Shown piece by piece: positions 18,650 through 29,240 of a stretch of 64,000 bases of DNA. The position numbers and the translations under genes are program-made. The notes under the pieces were generated by a model that made no database searches, had not been told where the DNA came from, and was given only the letters and a program-made list of their open reading frames with translations. Within the stretch, counting starts at the first letter, position 1. Each line of letters begins with the position of its first letter. Source of the DNA: Vibrio sp. RE88 (GTDB lineage: Bacteria > Pseudomonadota > Gammaproteobacteria > Enterobacterales > Vibrionaceae); assembly GCF_013113835.1 (NCBI RefSeq), contig NZ_VTYQ01000003.1, positions 372,001 through 436,000 of the forward strand, given 5' to 3'.

Positions 18650-19819
18650 ATGGCAGTTCATGTTGGCATCATTGATCAGGACCCAATTCGATTAGTCACT
18701 CCATTATTGGATAACCGGACCGTCAGTGATCACATCGTTTTTATTGGTGTTAAGGGCCAGAAAGATATGTACCATCGCTTGCATAGTGTTCTGGCTAAAA
18801 GAGACATTACATCAGAGTTTTTTGAGATTCCGAATGTCGCAAATACTTCACGGATTAAGCGTGCTGTTGGCATTCTGGCTGACGACCTTAATGCACGTGG
18901 TGAAGACGTTAAGTTAAACGCCAGTTGTGGACTGCGTCATCGTCTGCTGTCTGTTTATGAGGTATTTCGTACTTTTCATTGGCCGATTTTTGTCGTCGAG
19001 CCAAACAGTGACCGTCTTTGCTGGCTATACCCAGACGGCAAAGAAGATACTCAAGTGGAAGACCGAATTACGATTGACGACTACCTAACGGTATTTGGGG
19101 CAAGGGGCGAATTTAACGACCAGCAACTTCCACCACAGCTGGATCAGAAACTGTATGAACTTGGTGAGCGATGGGCAAGTAATGCGCTTGAGCTTGGTCC
19201 AGGCTTAGCAACGCTTAACTATCTCGCAACAACGTGTCGTAAAGAGCAAAAGCTCGATGTTGCACTGTCAGAGAAACAACAAGGCTACCGCGAGCTCAAC
19301 ATGCTGCTCAGTGACTTAGTTGAAGCCGAGATTGCGACTTACGAGAATGGCGTACTGACCTTTGCAGATGAAGACGCTCGTCGTTTCTCAAATGGTGAAT
19401 GGCTAGAGACGTTAGTTCACAGTACCGTACGTCAGATCCAAAAAGATATGCCAACCATTCAGGATCATTCACTCAATGTGCAGGTTTATCGTCAGCTTGG
19501 TGATCGCGAAGTGCGTAACGAGCTTGATGTCGCCTCGGTTGCCAATAACAAGCTGCATATTATTGAGTGTAAAACCAAAGGTATGCGCGATGATGGCGAC
19601 GACACCTTGTATAAGCTCGAATCCTTGCGCGATCTGCTGGGTGGTCTTCAAGCGCGAGCCATGTTGGTCAGCTTCCGTCCTTTGCGCTACAACGATATTA
19701 CACGAGCTGAAGATCTTGGATTAGCTCTGATCGGCCCAGATGAATTGAAAGACTTAAAAACGCACTTAACCAACTGGTTTAAAGAAGCGGGAGGATACGA
19801 CGATTGCGATGTCTGCTAG
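18650..19819 (+). CDS. solo CARF-domain PD-(D/E)xK nuclease-like protein (DUF1887, VC1899/Card1 family)
   Basis: A 389-residue protein matching the DUF1887 family, whose V. cholerae member VC1899 has a solved structure. The N-terminal CARF-type Rossmann domain (about 1-145) carries a ligand-loop motif N90-A-S-C-G94-L-R96. A winged-helix-like middle region follows (about 165-270), then a restriction-nuclease-fold domain with E291-L-D293 and E306-C-K308. That D...ExK arrangement corresponds to the catalytic set of Treponema Card1, a cyclic-oligoadenylate-activated nuclease. AGGAAGG lies 3 nt before the ATG. No CRISPR array or cas gene is in the window. It is a single gene between two terminators. 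Family is sure; nuclease activity and activator are inferred. Confidence 0.93.
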   Translation: MAVHVGIIDQDPIRLVTPLLDNRTVSDHIVFIGVKGQKDMYHRLHSVLAKRDITSEFFEIPNVANTSRIKRAVGILADDLNARGEDVKLNASCGLRHRLLSVYEVFRTFHWPIFVVEPNSDRLCWLYPDGKEDTQVEDRITIDDYLTVFGARGEFNDQQLPPQLDQKLYELGERWASNALELGPGLATLNYLATTCRKEQKLDVALSEKQQGYRELNMLLSDLVEAEIATYENGVLTFADEDARRFSNGEWLETLVHSTVRQIQKDMPTIQDHSLNVQVYRQLGDREVRNELDVASVANNKLHIIECKTKGMRDDGDDTLYKLESLRDLLGGLQARAMLVSFRPLRYNDITRAEDLGLALIGPDELKDLKTHLTNWFKEAGGYDDCDVC

Positions 19820-19841
19820 ATAAATTCAGACCTAAAAGACA

Positions 19842-19869
19842 AAAACCCGCCAATCGGCGGGTTTTCTTT
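19842..19869. terminator. bidirectional terminator between the CARF gene and fadR
   Basis: CCCGCC pairs with GGCGGG around AATC, extended by AAAA/TTTT, between convergent genes. Confidence 0.9.
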
Positions 19870-19885
19870 TATTCGATTACAACTC

Positions 19886-20725
19886 TTAGCTGTCATCTTC
19901 AGTGAAGCTTGTTGGCAGCGAGGTTTTCATCTCGTTCCAAATCTGCCCACTTTCAATACCATAGTGACGAACAACAACGATGATTCGGTCACGATCACCT
20001 GTCTCGCAAACTTCAAGTAGATCACGGTAAAATTGCAGTGCTAGATTACGTGCTTCCGGGCTTGAGAAGTAGTAACTTCCGACGCGGTCGTACAGTTTTT
20101 TAAGACCGTTAAAAATCAAACCGTAAATCTGGTTGCCTGAGTGGAACGCCAGACGTTGGAACAGCATGTAATCATAGAAGTTAAAGGTTTTAGCAATCAA
20201 AGTTGCCTGACGCTTAGCTTCGTCCTTCTCACCGTCATCTTTGATATGTTGTTGGATTTTCTCCGCATAAGGTGAAGACTCCATAAACGTATCCCAAGAG
20301 TCTGCAGCAAGCAGGTTCTCACAAGATTCGATAACACCACTAATGGTACGCTCAGCACTTTCTTTATTCGCTTTAAACGCGTAGCGCATAAAAATAGGGC
20401 TGATATTTGTTCGTGCCGCAAGCAAATCTTCAACAATCGAAGTTGCGTTATCCGCATCCAAGGTCATTAGCGTGTCGAGGATATGTAGCCCCGATGTTTC
20501 CATGAACTGGTTAACCTTGGTCGGTTTGCCGTGTTGGATGGTTAACCAGCCGTCACGCGCCAAGCGCTGTAGCACTTCACGCAGTGTCGTTCGGGTAACC
20601 CCTATTAATTCAGAGAGCTCGCGTTCAGCGGGAAGAATAGAACCTGGAGGGAAGCGCCCTTTCCAAATACTCTCAATGATGTATTTTTCTGCGAAACCTG
20701 CAGGGCTCTTTGCCTTGATGACCAT
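19886..20725 (-). CDS. fadR: FadR, fatty-acid-responsive GntR regulator (Vibrio long form)
   Basis: An acyl-CoA-sensing GntR-family regulator of fatty-acid degradation and synthesis. The winged helix (about 1-75; [30 protein letters not shown]) is almost identical to E. coli FadR. The protein is 279 aa against 239 in E. coli; the surplus is one block at about 138-180, before the [14 protein letters not shown] segment. This matches the insertion reported for Vibrio FadR, which adds a second ligand-binding site. Divergent from nhaB, as in other vibrios by memory. Confidence 0.97.
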   Translation of the reverse strand: MVIKAKSPAGFAEKYIIESIWKGRFPPGSILPAERELSELIGVTRTTLREVLQRLARDGWLTIQHGKPTKVNQFMETSGLHILDTLMTLDADNATSIVEDLLAARTNISPIFMRYAFKANKESAERTISGVIESCENLLAADSWDTFMESSPYAEKIQQHIKDDGEKDEAKRQATLIAKTFNFYDYMLFQRLAFHSGNQIYGLIFNGLKKLYDRVGSYYFSSPEARNLALQFYRDLLEVCETGDRDRIIVVVRHYGIESGQIWNEMKTSLPTSFTEDDS

Positions 20726-21419
20726 TAATTTAACTATCCAATATTTTTATTTATAGGGTCGAATAGAACTCATCATACCACTAGTTCTTAGTTATCGGAA
20801 ACAAACCGAAAGTAAACTTGACGCAAAACACCAATAGAGTCACAGCTCTAATTTATACTGAGCGATTGCGTTATTATGTCTTTGAGTCAAAGCTAATTTA
20901 TTATAAATTTAATAAAAACTTCACACTTGCTAGCCCTTATGGGTATTGACTTAGTTTGCAAAACATAAGTTTTTAATTTTGCAACATTAAACTGTCATTT
21001 CCATTCAATATAATGACATAATCTATCTTATTCGACCTTTTCGAGGCCGAGCTGCCACGAATTGTTTTTTTTCACAACTCTTATCCCGCCTTAACGCCAC
21101 TCTGATCGCGTTTTTAAACAAAAGTCCACTGAGTGATTTATCAAGATAAACTTTATTATTGACTAAATTAACTTGAGGAGTACAGTTGCGACCAAAGTAA
21201 GGAGTGCTTGTCTTTCTCAGGGAGTGACTTGGCAAGGCCACATATCATTTTGCTTTATGTTGTTTTTCTAAGTCACTGTTGAATCAGGTCTGTTTCAGCG
21301 TTTTTTCTTGTCATTCGCCACAATTAATTTGGTGATGTTCTAAGCCCACAATGACACAGATATATAGATACAAGCACACGCAGTGTCTATTCATAACAAC
21401 ATTTAAGAGTATTAGTATC
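20726..21419. other. fadR-nhaB intergenic region
   Basis: Nearly 700 bp, AT-rich next to fadR (20750-21020). It must hold both promoters. I could not fix a FadR operator; an ACCACTAGTT near 20780 is too far from consensus. A 72-codon GTG frame at 21023-21241 (minus) lacks a ribosome site and is not called. Confidence 0.5.
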
Positions 21420-23009
21420 ATGCCGATGTCACTCGGGAATGCTTTCATTAAGAATTTCTTAGGAAAGGCCCCAGATTGGTATAAAGTTGCCATCATTTCA
21501 TTTCTTGTCATCAACCCGATTGTCTTTTTCCTTATCGACCCATTCGTAGCGGGTTGGCTTCTGGTCGCCGAGTTTATTTTTACTCTCGCTATGGCCCTCA
21601 AATGTTACCCTCTTCAACCGGGTGGTTTATTAGCCATTGAGGCTATTGCGATTGGAATGACCAGCCCAGAGCAAGTCAAACACGAGCTAGTCGCCAATAT
21701 CGAAGTGCTATTGCTTCTGATCTTCATGGTAGCGGGCATCTACTTCATGAAACAGCTTCTGCTGTTTATCTTTACGAAGATACTGCTTGGTATTCGCTCA
21801 AAAAGCCTGCTCTCTGTAGCCTTTTGTTTTGCAGCAGCTTTTCTGTCTGCGTTCCTTGACGCACTAACCGTGATTGCAGTTGTCATTAGTGTCGCGGTCG
21901 GTTTCTACGCGATCTACCACAAAGTCGCTTCGGGCAAAGGCTCAACAGCATCACACGACCACACGCAAGACGATCACCTTTCAGAACTAACGCGCGATGA
22001 CTTAGAGAACTACCGTGCGTTTTTGCGTTCTCTATTGATGCATGCAGGTGTTGGTACGGCACTGGGTGGCGTAATGACCATGGTTGGTGAGCCACAAAAC
22101 TTGATCATTGCAGATCAGGCTGGCTGGCAGTTCGGCGAATTTATTATTCGTATGCTACCAGTTACAGCACCCGTTTTTGTCTGCGGCTTAATTACTTGTG
22201 TACTTGTTGAAAAGCTTAAAATCTGTGGATACGGTGCTCGCCTACCTGATAACGTTCGTCAAATCCTAGTCGACTTTGACAACGCAGAACGTAAAACACG
22301 TACTAAGCAAGATGTCGCGAAGCTGTGGATTCAAGGCGCAATTGCTATCTGGCTTATCGTCGGGCTAGCACTTCACCTTGCGGCTGTTGGCTTGATTGGC
22401 TTGTCTGTCATCATTCTTGCTACCGCATTTACTGGTGTCATCGAAGAACACTCAATGGGTAAAGCGTTTGAAGAAGCATTGCCGTTTACTGCCCTACTTG
22501 CAGTCTTCTTCGCTGTTGTTGCCGTCATCATCGACCAGCAGCTATTTAAGCCTGTTATCGATGCGGTGCTACACGTCGAAGACAAGGGGGCTCAGCTTGC
22601 GCTCTTCTATATTGCTAATGGCATACTTTCTATGGTGTCAGATAACGTATTCGTCGGTACCGTTTACATCAACGAGGTAAAAACAGCATTAATTGAGGGA
22701 GTGATCACTCGCGACCAGTTCGACCTACTCGCAGTAGCAATCAACACAGGTACTAACCTTCCTTCAGTAGCAACGCCAAATGGTCAAGCAGCCTTCTTAT
22801 TCCTGTTGACCTCTGCTCTAGCACCTCTGATTCGCTTGTCTTACGGCCGCATGGTTATCATGGCTCTGCCTTATACTATCGTCCTTGCGCTTGTTGGTCT
22901 TGCGGGTATTGTGTTCTTTGTTGAGCCGATGACAGCGTGGTTTTACGACGCAGGTTGGATTTCTGCACATGTAGGTGAGCTGACTCCAGCGGTCTCTAGC
23001 GGACATTAA
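21420..23009 (+). CDS. nhaB: NhaB, Na+/H+ antiporter
   Basis: Inner-membrane sodium/proton antiporter of 529 aa. The start at 21420 ([18 protein letters not shown]) matches the known Vibrio NhaB N-terminus; the frame upstream of it to 21351 is not conserved-looking. About 10-12 hydrophobic segments are visible, including [20 protein letters not shown] and the [14 protein letters not shown] region bearing the conserved acidic residue. The His/Asp-rich loop around 185-200 is cytoplasmic-type. Contributes to Na+ and pH homeostasis, expected for a marine Vibrio. Confidence 0.97.
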   Translation: MPMSLGNAFIKNFLGKAPDWYKVAIISFLVINPIVFFLIDPFVAGWLLVAEFIFTLAMALKCYPLQPGGLLAIEAIAIGMTSPEQVKHELVANIEVLLLLIFMVAGIYFMKQLLLFIFTKILLGIRSKSLLSVAFCFAAAFLSAFLDALTVIAVVISVAVGFYAIYHKVASGKGSTASHDHTQDDHLSELTRDDLENYRAFLRSLLMHAGVGTALGGVMTMVGEPQNLIIADQAGWQFGEFIIRMLPVTAPVFVCGLITCVLVEKLKICGYGARLPDNVRQILVDFDNAERKTRTKQDVAKLWIQGAIAIWLIVGLALHLAAVGLIGLSVIILATAFTGVIEEHSMGKAFEEALPFTALLAVFFAVVAVIIDQQLFKPVIDAVLHVEDKGAQLALFYIANGILSMVSDNVFVGTVYINEVKTALIEGVITRDQFDLLAVAINTGTNLPSVATPNGQAAFLFLLTSALAPLIRLSYGRMVIMALPYTIVLALVGLAGIVFFVEPMTAWFYDAGWISAHVGELTPAVSSGH

Positions 23010-23056
23010 TCAAGAAAACTTAAAAGTTTTAGTTGAAGCCGAAACTTTTCCACGAT

Positions 23057-23087
23057 AAAAAGCTCTGATTAGTCAGAGCTTTTTTTA
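23057..23087 (+). terminator. rho-independent terminator after nhaB
   Basis: AGCTCTGA pairs with TCAGAGCT around TTAG, extended by A/T pairs and followed by seven T. dsbB starts 17 bp downstream. Confidence 0.9.
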
Positions 23088-23103
23088 TAAACAGGATATC
23101 TCT

Positions 23104-23625
23104 GTGAACATTCTTTCTACTATTAAGTCTTTTTCTCAATCACGCCTGTCTTGGTTACTGCTATTAGCCTTTGTCATCTTCTTTGAGGCAGCAGCATTAT
23201 ACTTTCAGCACGTCATGATGCTGGCACCTTGTGTTATGTGTATCTACGAGCGCGTCGCTATGCTTGGAATCGGCGCCGCTGCAATAATCGGTTTGATAGC
23301 ACCGGACAACACAGCAATACGCTGGCTGGGGCTCACGGCATGGGGAGCGAGTTCATATAAAGGCTTAATGCTAGCTCTGGAGCACGTTGATTACCAATTC
23401 AACCCTTCTCCGTTTGCAACCTGCGATTTGTTTGTTACCTTCCCCGACTGGGCACCTCTCAACAAATGGGCGCCATGGATGTTTGAAGCATTTGGTGACT
23501 GCAGCAAAGTCGTGTGGCAGTTCCTGTCACTCTCTATGCCTCAGTGGTTAGTCGTCATTTTCGCGGCAAACCTAGCTGCATTAGCTGTTATCGTTATTGC
23601 GCAATTTGTAAAAGCTAGAAGCTAG
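23104..23625 (+). CDS. dsbB: DsbB, disulfide-bond oxidoreductase
   Basis: Four-helix inner-membrane protein of 173 aa that reoxidises DsbA and passes electrons to quinone. The two redox Cys pairs are C43/C46 (APCVMC) and C107/C133, matching E. coli C41/C44 and C104/C130. GTG start with AGGA upstream. The last codons (A-R-S-stop) lie inside the heptanucleotide tandem repeat that follows, so the true C-terminus was set by repeat sequence. Confidence 0.96.
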   Translation: MNILSTIKSFSQSRLSWLLLLAFVIFFEAAALYFQHVMMLAPCVMCIYERVAMLGIGAAAIIGLIAPDNTAIRWLGLTAWGASSYKGLMLALEHVDYQFNPSPFATCDLFVTFPDWAPLNKWAPWMFEAFGDCSKVVWQFLSLSMPQWLVVIFAANLAALAVIVIAQFVKARS

Positions 23626-23715
23626 AAGCTAGAAGCTAGAAGCTAGAAGCTAGAAGCTAGAAGCTAGAAGCTAGAAGCTAGAAGCTAGAAGCTAGAAGCT
23701 AGAAGCTAGAAGCTA
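23612..23715. repeat. heptanucleotide tandem repeat (AGCTAGA)n between dsbB and ftsK
   Basis: 104 bp of perfect 7-bp periodicity: 14 full AGCTAGA units from 23613 plus a partial one. Both neighbouring genes end within it: the dsbB TAG is at 23623-23625 and the ftsK TAG (minus) at 23706-23708. Because 7 is not a multiple of 3 and each unit contains TAG on both strands, every reading frame on either strand closes within 21 nt of entering the array. Each unit also carries the palindromes AGCT and CTAG. No conventional terminator is visible between these convergent genes. Confidence 0.98.
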
Positions 23716-26633
23716 TAGTTCATCTCACGGCCAGGTGCAGGGGCCAACACTTCTCTGTTTCCATTATGCCCCGGCGCACTTACAATCCCTTGAGCTTCTA
23801 ATTGCTCAACGATACGAGCGGCACGGTTATAGCCAATCTTAAAGCGTCGTTGCACACCTGAAACAGAGCCTCTGCGTGACTGCACGACGTGTTCGACAAC
23901 CTGGTCAAACAGCGGATCCATCTCTTCCTCACCTTCAGGTTTCTCACCCGGTAGTAGGCCCTCCGGCCCTTGGTCGCCATTGGTGATTTCATCAATGTAG
24001 TTTGGCTTACCACGCGCTTTCCAGTTGTTTACCACAGCATGTACATCGTCATCTGAAGCAAACGCACCATGTACACGTACCGTGTGGCTGGAGCCCGGAG
24101 GAAGGTAAAGCATGTCACCCATACCTAATAACGACTCAGCACCACCTTGATCAAGAATGGTTCTAGAATCCGTTTTAGTTGATACAGTGAACGCAACACG
24201 CGTTGGGATATTGGCTTTGATTAAGCCAGTAATGACGTCAACAGATGGGCGCTGCGTCGCAAGAATCAAGTGAATACCAGCGGCTCGCGCTTTTTGAGCG
24301 AGGCGGGCAATGAGCTCTTCAACCTTTTTGCCTACCACCATCATCAAGTCAGCAAATTCATCGACGATAACCACAATGTAAGGAAGTTTCTCCAGCAATG
24401 GCGGAGTTTCGTCCATGCTATCGCCCGGTTGCCATAATGGGTCGTGAATCGGATGCCCAGCTTCTGCCGCCATCTTGAGCTTGTCGTTAAAGCCCTTGAT
24501 GTTACGTACGCCAAGTGCGGACATCAGTTTGTAACGACGCTCCATTTCGCCCACACACCAACGCAGCGCATTCGACGCATCTTTCATGTCAGTAACCACT
24601 TCAGATAGAAGATGTGGAATGCCTTCGTATACCGATAGCTCGAGCATTTTCGGGTCAATCATGATGAAACGCACTTCTTCAGGCGTCGCTTTGTACAGCA
24701 TACTCAAGATCATCACGTTTACACCCACTGACTTACCTGAGCCCGTGGTACCCGCGACCAGCACGTGTGGCATCTTCGACAGATCTGCGACAACGGCCTC
24801 ACCTGCGATATCTTGACCAAGTACGACCGTTGTGGGTGATTTGGCTTCGATAAAGTGCTGGCTACCAACAACATCTGAGAAGTACACCGTCTGGCGACTC
24901 ATGTTTGGTAACTCGAGTCCTACGTAAGGTTTGCCCGGTATCACTTCCACAACACGAACCGCCATCGCTGACAAAGAGCGAGCTAAGTCCATCGAAAGGC
25001 CCGAAATACGGCTTACCTTAACCCCTGGTGCCAAGTCCAGTTCAAATCGTGTAATGACGGGACCAGGGAAAATATCGACGACTTCAGCCTTAATCTTGTA
25101 GTCTGCAAGCTTAGCTTCAACCAAGCGAGCAATCTCTTCCAACGCAGCGCGGTCAATAAAGTTCTCGCGTTTTTCTGGGTGATACAGTAGCTCCAATGTC
25201 GGCATTGGCTCTTTTGGCGTAGGGAGGTTGGCTTCTTGCTGGACAAGGAACGGGTTCTGCTGAGCAGCAACTTTTGCCTGAGCATCCGAGACGATATTCT
25301 GGAACGCTGCGACATCCTCATCGCCCTCTTCAACGTCTTCTACCTCTACCGAGGCTCTAATATCACTGTCTTCATCAGCGACTTCAAATGACGAGATAAC
25401 AGGATCTTGATGACTACTGTCTGGTTCCACCTCAGTCGATATCTGCTCGAGCTCTGTAGGGTCAATTCGAGGCTGAACTATTTCTTGTTCTTCATGAACC
25501 TCTTCAGTGCTCCACGGCATACCTTGAATAGGGTCGGCGTTAACAGGAGGCTCCGCAGTTTCAGGTTCTCTACCTGCTGCATCGATATTTTCAGTGGTGC
25601 CTTCTTGCTCTTGAACCGCAAAATCATCTTCGCTTTGAGCCGCCGCTTCGAGTTCTTCTATCGTCGAACCAAGCTGTCTGGTGCGCTCTTCTTTAGGTTC
25701 TTGTTCATATATGTCGTTTTGAGCGACTAGAGGCGCTTCGACAATAGGCTCAGGAAGCACTTGCGGTTCAGGTTGATACGAACGAGGCTCAATGTTGATT
25801 CTTTCTACTGCTGGGTCACTTACCGTTGGCTCTTTGTGAGTATCAGGCATGTGAATATTGAAACGGCGAGGCTCCTCATCCACATTCGCTGCAAACAACG
25901 CATCTTCATGTTCAGTATCATCTACCGGAGCTTTCTTTACGTCGTCACGAGGTGTCGTTAATTGAGGCTCTAGAAGTTCTTCCTTTTCACCACGTGCTTT
26001 ATTCACTAGGTTAGTAATCAAGTGGATAGCACCTTCACCTAGCCAATCGACAATCGATAACCATGAAATCCCCGTTAGTAGGGTGAAACCCGCTCCCCAC
26101 AAAAAGAGAAAAACTAGTGTAGTACCTAAGATATTGAGCGTGGGGAGCGATAAGCTGGTCAGTACATCACCAATTACCCCACCAGAAGAGAAATACCAAA
26201 TATCATCGAAGTTAATATCTGCAAGACCACAGCTGGTCAGAATAAGTATCGCTAAACCAAGAAGGCGTGTGCCCCAAAGCATCAAGTCGATAGGCTCGTT
26301 TTCACCTCGCTTTCTCAACATAACCCAAGCAGTAATCGTGATAATGATTGGAATCGGGTAAGCCATCGAGCCAAAAGTAAAAAATAATGTATCGGCAATC
26401 CAAGCACCGACCAAACCACCTGCGTTATTGATGTCTCCACCCCAAGCGGTTTGAGACCAAGAAGGGTCAGCAGGATTAAACGTGAGTAAGGCGACCGACA
26501 ATAATATAGAAGACAGCACAATCACGATAAGACTGCACTCTTTTAGACGTTGAGGGCCATCAAGACGAGAAGACTGAGGCTCTTCTCCGGTTTTGATTAT
26601 TGTTTCAACTTTATTTTTGTTCTCTTTGAACAT
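23706..26633 (-). CDS. ftsK: FtsK, DNA translocase of the divisome
   Basis: A 975-residue septal DNA translocase that aligns and helps resolve chromosome termini. The start at 26633 ([15 protein letters not shown]) is preferred over an upstream frame to 26693. Four or five N-terminal membrane segments (about 30-190) are followed by a long acidic Glu/Pro-rich linker (about 210-470). The motor has Walker A GTTGSGKS near residue 630 and Walker [16 protein letters not shown]-terminal gamma winged helix that reads KOPS follows ([21 protein letters not shown] region). The last three codons (Y-S-F) and stop abut the heptamer repeat. Confidence 0.97.
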   Translation of the reverse strand: MFKENKNKVETIIKTGEEPQSSRLDGPQRLKECSLIVIVLSSILLSVALLTFNPADPSWSQTAWGGDINNAGGLVGAWIADTLFFTFGSMAYPIPIIITITAWVMLRKRGENEPIDLMLWGTRLLGLAILILTSCGLADINFDDIWYFSSGGVIGDVLTSLSLPTLNILGTTLVFLFLWGAGFTLLTGISWLSIVDWLGEGAIHLITNLVNKARGEKEELLEPQLTTPRDDVKKAPVDDTEHEDALFAANVDEEPRRFNIHMPDTHKEPTVSDPAVERINIEPRSYQPEPQVLPEPIVEAPLVAQNDIYEQEPKEERTRQLGSTIEELEAAAQSEDDFAVQEQEGTTENIDAAGREPETAEPPVNADPIQGMPWSTEEVHEEQEIVQPRIDPTELEQISTEVEPDSSHQDPVISSFEVADEDSDIRASVEVEDVEEGDEDVAAFQNIVSDAQAKVAAQQNPFLVQQEANLPTPKEPMPTLELLYHPEKRENFIDRAALEEIARLVEAKLADYKIKAEVVDIFPGPVITRFELDLAPGVKVSRISGLSMDLARSLSAMAVRVVEVIPGKPYVGLELPNMSRQTVYFSDVVGSQHFIEAKSPTTVVLGQDIAGEAVVADLSKMPHVLVAGTTGSGKSVGVNVMILSMLYKATPEEVRFIMIDPKMLELSVYEGIPHLLSEVVTDMKDASNALRWCVGEMERRYKLMSALGVRNIKGFNDKLKMAAEAGHPIHDPLWQPGDSMDETPPLLEKLPYIVVIVDEFADLMMVVGKKVEELIARLAQKARAAGIHLILATQRPSVDVITGLIKANIPTRVAFTVSTKTDSRTILDQGGAESLLGMGDMLYLPPGSSHTVRVHGAFASDDDVHAVVNNWKARGKPNYIDEITNGDQGPEGLLPGEKPEGEEEMDPLFDQVVEHVVQSRRGSVSGVQRRFKIGYNRAARIVEQLEAQGIVSAPGHNGNREVLAPAPGREMNYSF

Positions 26634-26710
26634 AACCAACTTATCAACTGCGTGATACTGACCCGAATGCAACACCCTTGCTTGAACATCCACCCGGTTA
26701 ATCAGTAAGG

Positions 26711-26747
26711 AAAAAAATAGTCCGAGCAGCTATGCCACTCGGACTAT
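26711..26747 (-). terminator. terminator after lrp
   Basis: ATAGTCCGAG pairs with CTCGGACTAT (10 bp). On the minus strand it is followed by seven T, so it ends lrp transcription before ftsK. Confidence 0.88.
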
Positions 26748-26825
26748 CGATTTAACCATATCGGGACTTAAAACCCAATTACCTTAAGTCAGAATATCGA
26801 AAGGTATTACGCTACTCTGCAAAGA

Positions 26826-27320
26826 TTAGCGCGTTTTGATAACTAACTGGTTTGTCTGCTTAACTTCTTCCATAACAACATACGTACGTGTGTCGTTAAC
26901 CCCAGGAAGACGTAGAAGCGTATCGCCAAGGAGCTTTCGATATGCACTCATGTCCGACACTCGAGTCTTCAATAGGTAATCGAAATCACCTGATACTAGG
27001 TGACATTCCTGAATATCATCGAGCTTCTGCACTGCTGCATTAAATTGTTCAAACACATCTGGCGCACCACGGTTTAGCGTAATTTCTACGAAAACCAATA
27101 GTGATGCGTCAAGGAACTGCGGGTTTAACAAAGCTGTATAGCCCGTAATGTACCCTTGACGTTCCAGACGACGAACACGTTCTAAACACGGCGTTGGTGA
27201 TAGACCAACTCGTTTAGACAGTTCAACGTTTGAAATACGACCGTCTTTCTGCAGTTCGTTTAGAATGTTGCGATCGATACGGTCTAGATCCTTAGACGGC
27301 TTCTTATTGTTGTCTGCCAT
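26826..27320 (-). CDS. lrp: Lrp, leucine-responsive regulatory protein
   Basis: A 164-residue global regulator: N-terminal helix-turn-helix (NVELSKRVGLSPTPCLERVRRLE, about 33-55) followed by an AsnC/RAM ligand domain (about 75-155). It is highly similar to E. coli Lrp. Divergent from ald; in several bacteria Lrp-type regulators control the adjacent alanine dehydrogenase, so regulation of ald is likely but inferred. Confidence 0.97.
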   Translation of the reverse strand: MADNNKKPSKDLDRIDRNILNELQKDGRISNVELSKRVGLSPTPCLERVRRLERQGYITGYTALLNPQFLDASLLVFVEITLNRGAPDVFEQFNAAVQKLDDIQECHLVSGDFDYLLKTRVSDMSAYRKLLGDTLLRLPGVNDTRTYVVMEEVKQTNQLVIKTR

Positions 27321-27476
27321 TTTTTATTCCACCTTATTACTTCCTTGCAAAAAAATATACTACAACTTTTTAATATTCAGTATCAAATTTTATTCAATCG
27401 TATCTATACTAGATATTAATTCGACAGAATTACCCTACACATAGTTAATACAACCAAAATAAAATGAGGAGTCAGG
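27321..27476. promoter_or_regulatory. lrp-ald divergent control region
   Basis: 156 bp, very AT-rich, with A and T tracts at 27340-27420 (such as TTTTTAATATTCAG) of the kind Lrp proteins favour. A possible -10 (TATACT) lies near 27408. Site positions are not certain. Confidence 0.45.
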
Positions 27477-28601
27477 ATGATCATTGGCGTACCTAAGGAA
27501 ATCAAAAACCACGAGTACCGTGTTGGTATGATCCCAGCGAGCGTTCGCGAGCTAGTATCTCAAGGTCACCAGGTTTTTGTAGAAACCAATGCCGGTTCTG
27601 GCATCGGCTTTTCAGACGATGATTACATCGCTGTAGGCGCATCCATTCTTCCTACCGCTGCTGACGTTTTCGCGCAAGCAGAAATGATTGTAAAGGTTAA
27701 AGAACCTCAAGCTGTTGAGCGTGCTATGCTCCGCGAGGGACAAATATTATTTACTTATTTGCACCTAGCACCAGATTTTCCACAAACTGAAGAGCTAATC
27801 AAGAGCAAAGCTGTCTGTATAGCGTATGAGACTGTAACAGATAATATGGGTCGCTTGCCACTACTTGCTCCAATGTCTGAGGTAGCAGGTCGCATGTCTA
27901 TTCAAGCGGGTGCACAAACTTTAGAGAAATCTCACGGTGGCCGTGGTCTTCTTCTTGGTGGTGTACCAGGTGTTGAGCCAGCAAAAGTTGTTGTTGTTGG
28001 TGGCGGCGTAGTAGGTGCAAACGCAGCACGTATGGCAGTAGGCCTACGAGCTGACGTCACTATCCTAGACCGCAATGTAGACACGCTTCGTCGTCTAGAT
28101 GAAGAATTCCAAGGTCGTGCAAAAGTGGTTTACTCTACAGAAGATGCAATTGAGAAGCATGTTCTAGAAGCAGACCTAGTCATCGGCGCTGTTCTAATCC
28201 CAGGTGCTGCTGCTCCTAAACTAGTGACAAAAGAGCACATCGCGAAGATGAAGCCAGGCGCGGCTGTTGTTGACGTTGCAATCGACCAAGGTGGTTGTTT
28301 CGAAACTTCACACGCGACAACTCACGCAGATCCAACGTACATTGTTGATGACGTTGTTCACTACTGTGTAGCAAACATGCCAGGTGCTGTTGCACGCACT
28401 TCTACTTTCGCTCTAAACAATGCAACACTGCCTTACATTGTTAAGCTAGCGAACAAGGGCTACCGCGAAGCACTTCTTGAAGACAACGGCTTCCTAGAAG
28501 GTCTAAACGTTATTCACGGTAAAGTAACGTGTAAAGAAGTAGCAGAAAGCTTCGACCTAGAATACGTAGACCCAGCAAATGCTATCGCAATGTTCAACTA
28601 A
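27477..28601 (+). CDS. ald: alanine dehydrogenase
   Basis: A 374-residue NAD-dependent enzyme interconverting L-alanine and pyruvate plus ammonia. Catalytic Lys75 (VKVKEPQ) and His96 (YLHLAPD) fall at the canonical family positions. The NAD loop is [19 protein letters not shown] (about 170-188). GAGGAG lies 8 nt before the ATG. Strong terminator after the stop. Lrp control from the adjacent divergent gene is plausible. Confidence 0.97.
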   Translation: MIIGVPKEIKNHEYRVGMIPASVRELVSQGHQVFVETNAGSGIGFSDDDYIAVGASILPTAADVFAQAEMIVKVKEPQAVERAMLREGQILFTYLHLAPDFPQTEELIKSKAVCIAYETVTDNMGRLPLLAPMSEVAGRMSIQAGAQTLEKSHGGRGLLLGGVPGVEPAKVVVVGGGVVGANAARMAVGLRADVTILDRNVDTLRRLDEEFQGRAKVVYSTEDAIEKHVLEADLVIGAVLIPGAAAPKLVTKEHIAKMKPGAAVVDVAIDQGGCFETSHATTHADPTYIVDDVVHYCVANMPGAVARTSTFALNNATLPYIVKLANKGYREALLEDNGFLEGLNVIHGKVTCKEVAESFDLEYVDPANAIAMFN

Positions 28602-28622
28602 TGTTGAATCGCAATGAATAGC

Positions 28623-28653
28623 AAAAAACGCTCACTTCGGTGGGCGTTTTTTT
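28623..28653 (+). terminator. rho-independent terminator after ald
   Basis: AAAACGCTCAC and GTGGGCGTTTT pair around a TTCG tetraloop, followed by a T run. Confidence 0.9.
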
Positions 28654-28787
28654 ATGGGGATTAAGAGATGTGTTTTGGCTTCACCTGATCTGCACCGGTT
28701 GATGAAACCTTTCCTTCATTCACGGCTTCTCAGAAAATCCATGGTGATTAAAAATGAGGTGCTCTCAAGAAATCGCCGGTTTGTTCT

Positions 28788-29240
28788 CTAAAACCAACGT
28801 TCCAGTGCGTTTTTGTCTAGCTGACGAAAAGCACGATTAAGAATTTGAGCCAGCTCTTTATAACGAGGGCGACTTTTCATCGGCTCTAACGCAAATCCAC
28901 TCTCAACGATCTTTTGGTGAATTTCACGATACCAGCCCGCCAATGCTGGGGGAAGTTGGGTATTCGCTCGACTACCAAGCCACCACATACCCTGAATCGG
29001 TAAGCTAATGGCGAACAATGCCATAATCACCGCCTGGGGCATTGCTGAGTAGTTATTGAAGGCCATTTGGGTCAAAACGCTAATAGCAGCGATTGCAGGC
29101 ATCACTTTTACGCCAAATTTAGTGGCTTTGATAATGCGTTGCTCTGGAAACAGTAAATTGAGTTCTTTGCGCATAGGCCACGTTTCCATGTACTTCTGCC
29201 CATCACGTAGGTTATGAACTAAACCGACTTTATTACTCAT
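28788..29240 (-). CDS. yfbV: YfbV (UPF0208), Ter-macrodomain insulation factor homologue
   Basis: A 150-residue membrane protein of the UPF0208 family. It has two hydrophobic segments (about 45-62 and 68-90) and a basic soluble C-terminal tail ([38 protein letters not shown]). In E. coli, YfbV limits the influence of MatP/Ter on flanking DNA. It sits divergent from ackA, the same neighbour as in E. coli. Family certain; the insulation role here is by homology. Confidence 0.92.
   Translation of the reverse strand: MSNKVGLVHNLRDGQKYMETWPMRKELNLLFPEQRIIKATKFGVKVMPAIAAISVLTQMAFNNYSAMPQAVIMALFAISLPIQGMWWLGSRANTQLPPALAGWYREIHQKIVESGFALEPMKSRPRYKELAQILNRAFRQLDKNALERWF

Noticed and set aside
20765..20800. 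possible FadR operator (ACCACTAGTT)
   Set aside because: The half-sites do not fit the palindromic CTGGT/ACCAG consensus or spacing.
21023..21241. 72-codon GTG frame in the fadR-nhaB gap
   Set aside because: No ribosome site, highly basic and odd composition, no recognisable family.
23612..23715. CRISPR array interpretation of the repeat
   Set aside because: Units are 7 bp and contiguous without spacers, and no cas gene is present.
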